Under the pieces are notes generated by a model. That model worked only from the letters and a program-made list of their open reading frames with translations, was not told the origin of the DNA and ran no database searches. From Nocardia sputorum (GTDB lineage: Bacteria > Actinomycetota > Actinomycetes > Mycobacteriales > Mycobacteriaceae), in NCBI RefSeq assembly GCF_027924405.1, contig NZ_AP026978.1, forward strand, positions 3,100,001 through 3,164,000: a stretch of DNA of 64,000 bases, in the 5' to 3' direction. The position numbers and the translations under genes are program-made. Shown here in pieces: positions 54,118 through 62,934 of the stretch (position 1 is its first letter; every line of letters begins with the position of its first letter).

Positions 54118-54316
54118 CGGCAATCCTCCCTGCCCCGATCACACCAGGTTCGCGGCGAGCCGGCCACTCACGCGCTCTCCACGCGCGGCTCCGCTACGAC
54201 GAGCACTTGGATCTGTACTACTTCGCCTGGTTGGCGGGGTGCAAAAGGGGGATATCCGCGAAAGGGCCGGATGCATGTGAGACATGCGGCTGCCGAGAAT
54301 GCGGAAAGGGGCTGGC

Positions 54317-55738
54317 ATGGTGTCGAGCACGCTCGCCGCGCTCTACCAGGCGTCGGCTGAGGGGCCGCCCGGCCTGCTGCCCGCGCGCCAGCAGATGGCG
54401 TTCTCGCTGGGGTGGCACATCGTGCTCGCCTGTTTCGGGGTCGCTTTCCCCGCCATGATCTATGTGGTGCATCGCCGTGGCATCGTCCGCGACGACCGGA
54501 CGGCCCTGGGATTGGCGAAGCGGTGGGCGACGGTTTCGGCGATCCTGTTCGCGATCGGCGCGGTCTCCGGGACGGTGCTGAGCTTCGAAATGGGCTTGCT
54601 GTGGCCGGGGCTGATGGGCCGCTACGGCGACGTGCTGGGTTTGCCGTTCGCCTTCGAAGGGCTTTCGTTCTTCATCGAAGCGATCTTCCTTGGCATCTAT
54701 CTCTATGGCTGGGGTCGCATGGCCCCGCGCCTGCACCTCGCCATGCTCGTGCCGATGGGCGTCGCGGGGGTGATCGGCACCTTCTGCGTGGTCAGCGTCA
54801 ACGCGTGGATGAACAACCCGACCGGCTTCCGCCTCGTCGACGGCGAGGTGACCGAGGTGAATCCGTGGCGAGCGATGTTCAACGACGGCGTCTACCTGCA
54901 GTTCGCGCATATGTGGGTCGGGGCGTTCATGGTCGTCGGATTCCTGGTGTCCGGGGTCTACGCGGCCGGTCTGCTGCGGGGACGTCGCGACGCACACCAT
55001 CGGCTGGGGTTCACGGTCCCGTTCGTCTTCGCTACCGTCGCCGCGCTCGCGCAGCCCCTCATCGGACATGTCCTCGGAATGCGCGTGCACGACACGCAAC
55101 CGTCGAAGCTGGCCGCGTTCGAACTCGCCCCCGCCGCGGAAGGGCCCGCCCCGCTGCGATTGGGCGGCGTCCTCGTCGACGGTGAGGTCAGGGGTGCGCT
55201 CGAGATTCCGCGCTTGGGTTCGATCATCGCCCGCAATTCCCTGACCGCCCCGGTCCCGGGTCTGGATGCCATACCTCCCGAGGATCGTCCGCCGGTCAAC
55301 CTCACCCACCTCGCCTTTCAGAGCATGGTCGCCATCGGCACCCTGCTCGCGCTCATGGTGACCGTGTTCTGGCTGCTGCGCTGGCGGCGGCGCGACCTGC
55401 TGGCCGAACGCTGGTTCCTGGTCGCTGCGGTAGCCGCGGGGCCCTTGGCGATTCTCGCGCTGGAGTGCGGCTGGATCGCCACGGAAGTAGGCCGTCAGCC
55501 GTGGACGGTGTGGCAGGTGCTGCGCACCACCGACGCTGCCAGTACGAGCACCGGCCTCTGGTGGAGTTACGTCAGCGTGCTGCTGGTGTACGTCGGGATG
55601 ACGGTGGGTGCGATCGTCGTCCTGCGTTCCATGGCCCGGCGCTGGCGCACCGGCGCCACGACCATCACCGCCCCTTACGGGCCGGGAGCGTCGCCGGTCG
55701 ACCAAGCGCAGCGTGCCCGCAGCGTCGGAACGGGGTGA
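54317..55738 (+). CDS. cydA: Cytochrome bd ubiquinol/menaquinol oxidase subunit I
   Basis: The 473-residue membrane subunit carries heme-binding His residues in RQQMAFSLGWHIVLACFGV near 25 and LQFAHMWVGAFMVVGF near 195. The C-terminal GRQPWTVWQVLRTTDA near 395 is the standard end of CydA. The Q loop is of the short type. It reduces oxygen to water with quinol and allows growth at low oxygen. The ATG at 54317 follows GGAAAGGGG. cydB follows after three bases; cydDC are not in the window. Confidence 0.95.
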   Translation: MVSSTLAALYQASAEGPPGLLPARQQMAFSLGWHIVLACFGVAFPAMIYVVHRRGIVRDDRTALGLAKRWATVSAILFAIGAVSGTVLSFEMGLLWPGLMGRYGDVLGLPFAFEGLSFFIEAIFLGIYLYGWGRMAPRLHLAMLVPMGVAGVIGTFCVVSVNAWMNNPTGFRLVDGEVTEVNPWRAMFNDGVYLQFAHMWVGAFMVVGFLVSGVYAAGLLRGRRDAHHRLGFTVPFVFATVAALAQPLIGHVLGMRVHDTQPSKLAAFELAPAAEGPAPLRLGGVLVDGEVRGALEIPRLGSIIARNSLTAPVPGLDAIPPEDRPPVNLTHLAFQSMVAIGTLLALMVTVFWLLRWRRRDLLAERWFLVAAVAAGPLAILALECGWIATEVGRQPWTVWQVLRTTDAASTSTGLWWSYVSVLLVYVGMTVGAIVVLRSMARRWRTGATTITAPYGPGASPVDQAQRARSVGTG

Positions 55739-55741
55739 CCG

Positions 55742-56776
55742 ATGGATCTTTCCGACGTGGTCGCGACGGCGATGTTCACCGGGGTGGTGCTGTACGCGCT
55801 GTTCGCCGGCGCGGACTTCGGCTCCGGATTCTGGGACCTGACCGCGGGCGGGCCCCGGCGCGGCAGCCGCCTGCGCGTGCTCATCGACCACAGCATCGGA
55901 CCGGTCTGGGAAGCCAATCACGTGTGGTTGATCTACATCCTGGTGTTCTTGTGGACCGCTTACCCGACGGCGTTCGCCGCGATCATGACCACTTTGTTCA
56001 TCCCGATGAGTCTGGCCCTGCTCGGTATCGTGCTGCGCGGGGCGAACTTCGCGTTCCGTAAGTACTCCGCGACTCTGCGCCAGGCTCGCCTCTTCGGCGC
56101 CCTGTTCGCCGGCGCGTCGCTCATCACGCCGTTCTTCTTCGGCACCGCCGTCGGCGCGATCGCCTCCGGGCGGGTGCCCGCCGAGGGGTACGGCGACCGG
56201 GTGCGGTCGTGGCTGAATCCGACCTCGATCCTGGGCGGGACGCTGGCCGTCGGAACGTCCGCGTTCCTCGCCGGGGTCTTCCTCACCGCCGACGCCGCGC
56301 GTTCGGGCGACGACACACTCGCCGGTTACCTGCGCTCCCGCACCCTGATCGTCGGTGGCGTGACCGGGGCGGTCGCGATCGCCGCGATCGCCCCGATCCG
56401 GCACGACGCACCGACCCTGGGCTCCGGACTGCTCGGGCGCGCCTTGCCGCTGATCGCGCTCTCCGCCGCCGCCGGTGTGCTCACCCTGGTGCTGGTGTAC
56501 CGTCGCCGATTCGCGTGGGCCCGCGTGCCCGCGACGGTCGCGGTCGCCGCGATCGTCATCGGGTGGGCGGTCGCGCAGACGCCGTGGATCCTGGTCGACG
56601 AGATGCTCATCGCGGATGCCGCGGGTGCCCGAGCGACTCTGGTCGGATTGCTCGCCGTGGTCGCGGTCGCCGCCGTCACGGTGCTTCCCGCGCTGACCTA
56701 TCTGTTCTGGCTCACCCAGACCGACGCGTGGGTCCGCGACGAGCCCGCTCAGGTCCGATCTCCGGAGAAGGCGTAG
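55742..56776 (+). CDS. cydB: Cytochrome bd oxidase subunit II
   Basis: The 344-residue protein has about eight membrane segments. CydB markers are YALFAGADFGSGFWDLTAGG near 18, HSIGPVWEANHVWLIYILVF near 49, TAYPTAFAAIMTTLF near 72 and GIVLRGANFAFRKY near 97. It partners CydA. The gene begins three bases after cydA and is certainly co-transcribed. Confidence 0.95.
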   Translation: MDLSDVVATAMFTGVVLYALFAGADFGSGFWDLTAGGPRRGSRLRVLIDHSIGPVWEANHVWLIYILVFLWTAYPTAFAAIMTTLFIPMSLALLGIVLRGANFAFRKYSATLRQARLFGALFAGASLITPFFFGTAVGAIASGRVPAEGYGDRVRSWLNPTSILGGTLAVGTSAFLAGVFLTADAARSGDDTLAGYLRSRTLIVGGVTGAVAIAAIAPIRHDAPTLGSGLLGRALPLIALSAAAGVLTLVLVYRRRFAWARVPATVAVAAIVIGWAVAQTPWILVDEMLIADAAGARATLVGLLAVVAVAAVTVLPALTYLFWLTQTDAWVRDEPAQVRSPEKA

Positions 56777-57383
56777 CACCCTTGCCGGCGGTGAACCGTG
56801 TGACGGGAATCCCATGCGAGTACCGGAAGAACGGTTTGTTTACGGTCGCCCGTGGTACCCGGTGCACGTATCGGCCCGACAGCGCGGTCGTGCCGGTACG
56901 CAACCAGGGCCCACCGCTCGATGACCGGAGCGGGAGGCGCCTCTTCCGAGGGATTGACGGCGCAAAGGATTGCATCGTGATCGAGGACGCGAACGTGCCC
57001 AGCATCGACGACGACCGAGAGCGGATCATCTGGCCCGAGTCCAGCGCTTTGAGCGCATGGTGGGCGGATGTCATGGGCCACCGATTCCCCCGCGCGGAGA
57101 CCACGACGCCGAGTTGACCCCATCCCGGCGGCCGGCGTCCCGTCGCGGCTGCCGTTCGTCGGTCGCGAGGTGTCGACCGGATCCCGGATCCGAGCGCTAC
57201 GCCGCATCTCTTCCGGTAGCGGCCGTTCGAATCATGCCGATGACCACCGAAGAGACGCGCTGGCGACGTCTCGTGGGGCCAGCCACGGCGGAGACCGCGC
57301 GGCGTTCCCGCGAGATGTCGCCGCGGTAGATGCCCACGGCAACCGCACCGTCCCGTCGGCAGATGGTTCGTCGTGCGGCCGTG
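56777..57383. other. Intergenic stretch after cydB
   Basis: About 600 bases hold no recognisable gene. A short open frame from a GTG at 56978 to 57117 (46 codons, starting MIEDANVPSIDDDRERIIWP) has GC-rich third positions and could encode a small protein, but no ribosome site or family was seen. No IS or RNA gene is visible. Confidence 0.4.
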
Positions 57384-57641
57384 CTACATGCCGGAGCCTT
57401 CGGGCGCCGGTGACCGGCGCAGCGCGAGTAGCCTGTCGACCAGCTCGATCGCCGTCAGCGTCGACGGTACGGAGTCGGCGACGCGGATCTGGGCGGCGAG
57501 GCCGGCGGGGCAGCCGGGCCCCGGCCGGGAGGTTGTCGCGCATGCCGTACAGCCCTCGACGGCATCGGCGAGGTGGGCTTCGACATTGCGCGCGTCGAGC
57601 GCGGCGATCAAATCGAGCCCACTCAAGAAGTTGATCGGCAT
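57384..57641 (-). CDS. Small unknown protein
   Basis: The 85-residue frame starts at an ATG at 57641 behind GGAGGAAACC, a good ribosome site. It reads MPINFLSGLDLIAALDARNV, then a Cys-containing stretch EGCTACATTSRPGPGCPAG and a helix LTAIELVDRLLALRR. No signal peptide or membrane segment is present. I do not recognise it. The CxxC and a third Cys might bind metal. The ribosome site and codon use support a real gene. Confidence 0.5.
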   Translation of the reverse strand: MPINFLSGLDLIAALDARNVEAHLADAVEGCTACATTSRPGPGCPAGLAAQIRVADSVPSTLTAIELVDRLLALRRSPAPEGSGM

Positions 57642-58091
57642 GTCGATGGTTTCCTCCGGCTCAATGTCCGATCGGGCGGCGAGTCGCCCACGATTGTCGC
57701 GGTCTTTTCCGCACCACGCAGCGCGACTCGCCTGAACGCCGGGTGGTGCGAGGCGGGCTGGCACCTGGCGGGGTGGCGATCCGTTGGGCGGCCGACGGCA
57801 TTGTCGGCCTCCGACGTCATTGTCGGGTCGGATGTCCTGCGACGACTTTGTCGTACGGACGACGCGCAGCACGTGTTTATATAGGCTCCGCATCGGTAAT
57901 GTAACAGATGGATATACCTGCGGGGAACCCGTCAGCGAACTTCTATACGACGAGTTACGCGCCTGCCTGTGCCCGGTTTCGAGAGCATGGGAGCGCGGTG
58001 GGTAAATCACCAGCGACGCATCGCAACGGTATGGTCTCCACACTTGGTCCGGCGACGATCGTCGGCTTGTTCGGTGCGTTGTGCGCTCCGC
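57642..58091. other. Intergenic stretch between the small protein and iclR
   Basis: Roughly 450 bases without a recognisable gene. It includes an AT-richer island near 57880-57950 (GTGTTTATATAGG, then GATGGATATACC) that could be a promoter for the small protein gene. No transposon or RNA structure was seen. Confidence 0.4.
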
Positions 58092-58880
58092 TCAGGCGGG
58101 CGGCGTGCGCAGCAACCGAGCCCGCCGGGTGAGGGTTAGCCCGATGCCCTCGGCGGCCGCGCGGACGGAGGCCGCGTGGGCATCGGGATGGAACCGGTGG
58201 GACGGGCCTGCCACGCTGATCGCGGCCACCACTCGGTCGCCCTCACGAACCGGGGCGGCCACGCACACGAGGCCGGGAGTCGATTCCTCGAATTCGAAGG
58301 CCACGCCGTCGGCCGCGATGCGATCGAGCTGCTGGCGCAGCGTGCCCGGCAGGACCATAGTCCGCGGGGTGTAGCGACGAAGCGGTCCGGCCAGCACTTT
58401 TTCGCGAAGTGCCGGATCGGCGTTGGCCAGCAGCACCTTGCCGATGGCCGTGCAGTGCACCGGCATGCGCCCCCCGATCCGCGACGGAGCGCTGGCCTGC
58501 CTGCGCCCGCCGATCTTGGTCAGATATACGACCTCCATGCCGTCGAGAACGCCCAGATGCGTGGTCTCGTGCATGCGGGCGTTCAGCTCCTCGAGGAACG
58601 GAATGGCCACCTCCAGCAGACTCCGCTCGACCGACGCGCGCATACCCAGCTCGAACAGATAGCCGCCGAGCCGATACCCGGCATCGGTGCGGTCCAGCAG
58701 CCGCACCGTCACCATATCGGCGAGCACGCGGTGCAAGGTGCCCTTCGGAATGCGGGTCCGTCGCGCGAGTTCGGCGAGACTCAAGGCCGTGTCGTCGATG
58801 GCGAACGCCTCGAGCACCGCCATGATCTTGCCCAGCACGGTCGTACCGTCGACCGCACGGCCTGCGAACGCGGATGACAC
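58092..58880 (-). CDS. IclR family transcriptional regulator
   Basis: From the GTG at 58880 behind GGAGGTCTACG the protein has 262 residues. The helix-turn-helix reads LSLAELARRTRIPKGTLHRV near 35, then a ligand domain with GGRMPVHCTAIGKVLLA near 150 and GLVCVAAPVREGDRVVAAIS near 215. It is divergent from the hydratase, acetaldehyde dehydrogenase and aldolase genes, and a 16-base palindrome lies between. It likely controls this meta-cleavage operon in response to an aromatic or steroid intermediate. Confidence 0.9.
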   Translation of the reverse strand: MSSAFAGRAVDGTTVLGKIMAVLEAFAIDDTALSLAELARRTRIPKGTLHRVLADMVTVRLLDRTDAGYRLGGYLFELGMRASVERSLLEVAIPFLEELNARMHETTHLGVLDGMEVVYLTKIGGRRQASAPSRIGGRMPVHCTAIGKVLLANADPALREKVLAGPLRRYTPRTMVLPGTLRQQLDRIAADGVAFEFEESTPGLVCVAAPVREGDRVVAAISVAGPSHRFHPDAHAASVRAAAEGIGLTLTRRARLLRTPPA

Positions 58881-58979
58881 CGTAGACCTCCGAACCTTTT
58901 CGGCACCCCGGGTCACTCTACCGGTGCGGCGTTCGGCTCAGTGGAACGCATTGCTGGCGGCGCGGTCGCGGCCGCGGCG

Positions 58980-58995
58980 ACAGTGAGACCACTGT
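58980..58995. promoter_or_regulatory. Palindrome ACAGTG-N4-CACTGT upstream of the meta-cleavage genes
   Basis: ACAGTG and CACTGT are perfect arms around AGAC. The site lies 32 bases before the hydratase start and 100 bases from the iclR start. It is a candidate IclR operator. Confidence 0.5.
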
Positions 58996-59027
58996 TTCGC
59001 CCTCCTCACCAGAATCCGGGACTGCCG

Positions 59028-59849
59028 ATGCCAACACCTCCAGACCTCGACCGACGCTCCGCGACCGCGGACACGGCCACGCTCGCGGCCGGCCGGCTCA
59101 GCGCCGCTGCCCGCTCCGGCACCCCGTGCGCACCGGTACGCGACTTGATCGGCGCCGACGACATAGCCGCCGCGTACGCGGTGCAAGAGCTGCTCACCGC
59201 CGAGCGCATCGCGGCGGGCGCCGAAGTCGTCGGACGCAAGATCGGCTTGACCTCCCCGGCGGTACAGCGACAGCTCGGCGTCGACCAACCCGACTTCGGC
59301 GTGCTGTTCGATGACATGCGCTACCGGCAGGCCACGCCCGTGCCGCTGAGCCGGTTGCTGCAACCGAAGGTCGAAGCGGAGATCGCGTTCGCGCTCGCGG
59401 CGGACCTGGTCGACGGCCCACTCGACGCGGAGCAGGTGCGCAGCGCGGTCGACTATGCGGTTGCCGCACTGGAGATCGTCGACAGCCGCATCGCCGGCTG
59501 GGACATCACGTTCGGCGACACCGTCGCCGACAACGCCTCGAGCGGCCTTTTCGTTCTCGGCACCGATCGCCGCACCCTCGATTCCTTCGAGCCCGTCGCG
59601 GCACAGATGCGGATGGCGATCGACGGTGCCGAGGTGTCGACCGGAACCGGCGCCGCCTGCCTCGGCGATCCGCTGCACGCGCTGGCCTGGCTGGCCCGCA
59701 CCACGCGGGAGTTCGGCCGTCCCCTGCGGGCTGGTCAGGTCGTTCTCTCGGGAGCGCTCGGACCGATGGCCGCCATCGAAGGCCCCGCAACCGTCACCGC
59801 GGACATCACCGGGCTCGGTTCGGTGACCGCGACCTTCATCCAGGAGTGA
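59028..59849 (+). CDS. 2-hydroxypenta-2,4-dienoate hydratase (MhpD/HsaE type)
   Basis: The 273-residue enzyme hydrates the dienoate from meta-cleavage to 4-hydroxy-2-oxo acid. It has [20 protein letters not shown] near 68, [10 protein letters not shown] near 88, [17 protein letters not shown] near 109 and [18 protein letters not shown] near 145, with [11 protein letters not shown]. These are standard for the FAH-like hydratase family. The ATG at 59028 is the first of three tightly spaced genes. The steroid enzyme HsaE belongs to this family. Confidence 0.92.
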   Translation: MPTPPDLDRRSATADTATLAAGRLSAAARSGTPCAPVRDLIGADDIAAAYAVQELLTAERIAAGAEVVGRKIGLTSPAVQRQLGVDQPDFGVLFDDMRYRQATPVPLSRLLQPKVEAEIAFALAADLVDGPLDAEQVRSAVDYAVAALEIVDSRIAGWDITFGDTVADNASSGLFVLGTDRRTLDSFEPVAAQMRMAIDGAEVSTGTGAACLGDPLHALAWLARTTREFGRPLRAGQVVLSGALGPMAAIEGPATVTADITGLGSVTATFIQE

Positions 59850-59853
59850 ACCC

Positions 59854-60834
59854 ATGAACGACAGCCCCGCCAAGCTCGAAGTCGCGGTGATCGGATCGGG
59901 CAACATCGGCACCGATCTGATGATCAAGGTGATCCGGCACTCGGAGGTGCTGAAGATGGGCGCCATGGTCGGTATCGACCCCGGATCCGACGGCCTCGCC
60001 CGCGCGCGCAGGCTCGGGGTCCCGACCACGGCCGACGGCGTCGAGGGACTGCTGAAGCTGCCGAACTTCGACGACATCGAGGTGATCTTCGACGCGACTT
60101 CCGCCAAAGCCCACGCCGCGCACGCCGCGGTGCTCGAACCGCTCGGCAAACGCCTGATCGATCTGACGCCCGCCGCGCTCGGCCCGTTCGTCGTACCGGC
60201 GGTGAACCTCGACGAACATCGTCATGCGCCCAACGTCAACATGGTGACCTGTGGTGGCCAGGCCACCATTCCGATCGTCGCCGCCATCTCCCGCGTCACA
60301 CCGGTCGCTTACGCCGAGATCGTCGCGTCCATCGCCTCGAAATCCGCCGGACCGGGTACGCGCGCCAATATCGACGAGTTCACCGAGACCACCGCGCACG
60401 CGATCGAATCGGTCGGCGGCGCCCGGCGCGGCAAAGCCATCATCATTCTCAATCCGGCCGACCCGCCGCTGATCATGCGCGATACGGTGCTGTGCCTGGT
60501 CACCGCGCCGGATTCCGGTACCCACCAGGCGATTCGCGAATCGGTGGAGCAGATGATCGCGCATGTGGCGACCTATGTGCCCGGCTATCGCCTCAAGCAG
60601 CAGGTCCAGATCACCGCCGTCCCAGAAGACCAGCCGGTGCACACGCTGCTCGGCCCGGACGCGGCGGCCTCGCCCACCCACCAGGTGACGGTCTTCCTCG
60701 AAGTCGAAGGAGCCGCCCACTACCTACCGGCCTACGCGGGCAATCTCGACATCATGACCTCGGCGGCCGTGCGCTACGCCGAATCCATCGCCGACACGAT
60801 CGCCGCACCGGCAGAACAGGGAGCGCTCCGATGA
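59854..60834 (+). CDS. mhpF: Acetaldehyde dehydrogenase (acetylating)
   Basis: The 326-residue enzyme makes acetyl- or propionyl-CoA from the aldehyde released by the aldolase. It has the nucleotide site [18 protein letters not shown] at residue 10, [17 protein letters not shown] near 101 and the active-site Cys in [18 protein letters not shown] near 130. It forms a channelling complex with the aldolase. It begins four bases after the hydratase stop and overlaps the aldolase start as ATGA. Confidence 0.95.
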   Translation: MNDSPAKLEVAVIGSGNIGTDLMIKVIRHSEVLKMGAMVGIDPGSDGLARARRLGVPTTADGVEGLLKLPNFDDIEVIFDATSAKAHAAHAAVLEPLGKRLIDLTPAALGPFVVPAVNLDEHRHAPNVNMVTCGGQATIPIVAAISRVTPVAYAEIVASIASKSAGPGTRANIDEFTETTAHAIESVGGARRGKAIIILNPADPPLIMRDTVLCLVTAPDSGTHQAIRESVEQMIAHVATYVPGYRLKQQVQITAVPEDQPVHTLLGPDAAASPTHQVTVFLEVEGAAHYLPAYAGNLDIMTSAAVRYAESIADTIAAPAEQGALR

Positions 60835-61856
60835 CCACCCAGCTGTTCATCCAAGACGTCACACTCCGCGACGGCATGCACGCGGTGCGCCACCGCATCA
60901 CTCCCGACGACGTCGGGCGGATCGTGGCCGCGCTCGACGCGGCGGGGGTCGACGGCATCGAGGTCGCCCACGGCGACGGCCTCGCCGGAGGTAGCTTGAA
61001 CTACGGCCCGGGGAGCAACACCGATTGGGAGTGGATCGAAGCCGCCGCCGCGAATCTCACGCACGCCAGGTTGACCTCCCTGCTGTTGCCAGGCATCGGC
61101 ACCATCGAAGAACTGAAGCACGCCTACCGACTGGGCGTCCGGTCGGTGCGGGTGGCCACGCACTGCACCGAAGCCGATGTGTCCGCCCAGCACATCGCCA
61201 CCGCGCGGGAACTCGGCATGGACGTCTCCGGGTTCCTGATGATGTCGCACATGGCCGAACCAGCTCGCCTGGCCGAGCAAGCGAAACTGATGGAATCCTA
61301 TGGGGCGCAGTGCGTCTACGTCACCGACTCGGGCGGCCGGTTGACCATGAACGGTGTCCGTGACCGGGTCCGTGCCTACCGTCAGGTGCTCGATCCGGGC
61401 ACCGAGATCGGCATCCACGCGCACGAGAACTTGTCGTTGTCGGTGGCCAATTCCGTTGTGGCCGTGGAGGAAGGTGTCACCCGGGTGGACGCCTCGCTCG
61501 CCGGGCACGGGGCCGGGGCGGGCAACTGCCCGATCGAACCGTTCGTCGCCGTCGCCGACCTGTACGGCTGGAAGCACAACTGCGATCTGTTCGCTCTGCA
61601 AGACGCCGCCGACGACCTGGTGCGGCCATTGCAGGATCGCCCGGTGCGCGTGGACCGGGAAACCCTGACTCTCGGGTACGCCGGGGTCTACTCGTCCTTC
61701 CTGCGGCATGCCGAAACCGCCTCGCGGCGCTACGGAATCGACGTGCGCACGATCCTGCTCGAGGTGGGACGCCGCGGACTGGTCGGCGGGCAAGAGGACC
61801 TCATCGTGGACATCGCCCTGGATTTGGTCGCCGCGTCCAGCAGCTCCGCGGACTGA
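60831..61856 (+). CDS. dmpG: 4-hydroxy-2-oxovalerate aldolase
   Basis: The 341-residue enzyme splits 4-hydroxy-2-oxo acids to pyruvate and an aldehyde. It has [18 protein letters not shown] at residue 7, [13 protein letters not shown] near 45, [13 protein letters not shown] near 160 and [20 protein letters not shown] near 190, all typical of the DmpG/MhpE family with a divalent metal. It is last in the operon. HsaF is the steroid counterpart. Confidence 0.95.
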   Translation: MTTQLFIQDVTLRDGMHAVRHRITPDDVGRIVAALDAAGVDGIEVAHGDGLAGGSLNYGPGSNTDWEWIEAAAANLTHARLTSLLLPGIGTIEELKHAYRLGVRSVRVATHCTEADVSAQHIATARELGMDVSGFLMMSHMAEPARLAEQAKLMESYGAQCVYVTDSGGRLTMNGVRDRVRAYRQVLDPGTEIGIHAHENLSLSVANSVVAVEEGVTRVDASLAGHGAGAGNCPIEPFVAVADLYGWKHNCDLFALQDAADDLVRPLQDRPVRVDRETLTLGYAGVYSSFLRHAETASRRYGIDVRTILLEVGRRGLVGGQEDLIVDIALDLVAASSSSAD

Positions 61857-61945
61857 CCGCGTCGACCTCTCCGATGGTGGTGGTCGTCGTCACCGAGCCG
61901 AGGCCCTCCCATGATTGCGTTGCACGCGTGCGAGACTCGGGGACG

Positions 61946-62878
61946 ATGCTCACCTACTTTCAAGCGACTGTCATCGGTGCGGTGCAGGGTGTCACCGAAC
62001 TGTTCCCGATCTCCAGCCTCGGCCACTCCGTGCTGGTCGCGGCGTGGCTGGGCGGCGATTGGGAGAAGCTGACCGGCGAGGGCGAATCCGGCACACCGTA
62101 TCTGGCGTTCGTGGTGGCGCTGCACGTGGCGACCGCGGTGGCGCTGCTCGGCTACTACTGGCGCGACTGGTGCGCGATCGTCGCGGGTCTGTTCACCACG
62201 CTGCGCACCGGGCGGCTCGACACCATTCCGCAGCGGCTGGCGTGGCTGATCGTCATCGCCACCGTTCCCGTCGGCGTCCTCGGCTTTCTGCTGGAGCATC
62301 CGCTGCACGCCTTGTTCGGGACGCCCGTCTACGCCGCCTTCTTCCTGGCGCTCAACGGTGTCGTGCTGATCATCGGCGAGGGATTGCGCCGTCGGAACGA
62401 GCCGTCCCTGGCCGAATACGGCCGACGGTTCGCCCGGCAGGAAGCCCGGCGCGGCACGCTCACCGCCGAGGCGGAGACCCGTCGCCAATCCGACCGGCCG
62501 CTGGCCGCCCTCGGGGCACGGGATGCCCTGGGGATCGGTTTCGCCCAAGTCGGCGCGCTGCTGACCGGTTTCAGCCGTGCTGGCCTGACCATGGTCGGCG
62601 GCTTGTGGCGTGGTCTCGCGCACGAGCACGCGGCCAAGTTCGCCTTCCTGCTGGCCACCCCGGCGATTCTGGGCGCGGGTCTGCTCGAGATTCCCGAACT
62701 GGTGGGTCCGAGGACCGAGGGCATCCGCGGGCCGGTGCTGGTCGGCGCCATCGTCTCCGGAGTGTCGTCCTGGCTGGCAGTACGGTTCCTGGAGCGGTAC
62801 TTCCAGACCCGCACCCTCCTGCCGTTCGCGGTGTATTGCATCGCCGCCGGGGCTGTCTCACTCGTCCACTTCGGCTGA
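61946..62878 (+). CDS. uppP: Undecaprenyl-diphosphate phosphatase (BacA/UppP family)
   Basis: The 310-residue membrane enzyme recycles the C55 carrier of peptidoglycan synthesis. The first motif reads IGAVQGVTELFPISSLGHSV, with Gln where classical BacA has the first Glu of ExxxE; this is the variant seen in a related family branch. The second motif is LLTGFSRAGLTMVGGLWRGL near 210. There are about eight membrane segments and a longer cytoplasmic loop near 160-190. The start is the ATG at 61946. Confidence 0.85.
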   Translation: MLTYFQATVIGAVQGVTELFPISSLGHSVLVAAWLGGDWEKLTGEGESGTPYLAFVVALHVATAVALLGYYWRDWCAIVAGLFTTLRTGRLDTIPQRLAWLIVIATVPVGVLGFLLEHPLHALFGTPVYAAFFLALNGVVLIIGEGLRRRNEPSLAEYGRRFARQEARRGTLTAEAETRRQSDRPLAALGARDALGIGFAQVGALLTGFSRAGLTMVGGLWRGLAHEHAAKFAFLLATPAILGAGLLEIPELVGPRTEGIRGPVLVGAIVSGVSSWLAVRFLERYFQTRTLLPFAVYCIAAGAVSLVHFG

Positions 62879-62899
62879 GGTCGCCTGGACGGAGGTCTA

Positions 62900-62925
62900 C
62901 GGCCCGGCTCCGGCGAGCCGGGCCG
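62900..62925. terminator. Hairpin between convergent uppP and NRPS genes
   Basis: CGGCCCGGCT (62900-62909) and AGCCGGGCCG (62916-62925) form a perfect ten-base stem over a six-base loop between the two stops. Confidence 0.65.
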
Positions 62926-62934
62926 ATCAACCGG

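Noticed and set aside
54218..56815. Very long open frame on the minus strand across cydAB
   Set aside because: It is antisense to two clearly identified membrane proteins, is dominated by His, Arg, Gly and Asp, and shows no family. High GC gives such frames by chance.
56749..57207. Minus-strand frame after cydB as a gene
   Set aside because: It overlaps the cydB end, has no ribosome site and no recognisable fold.
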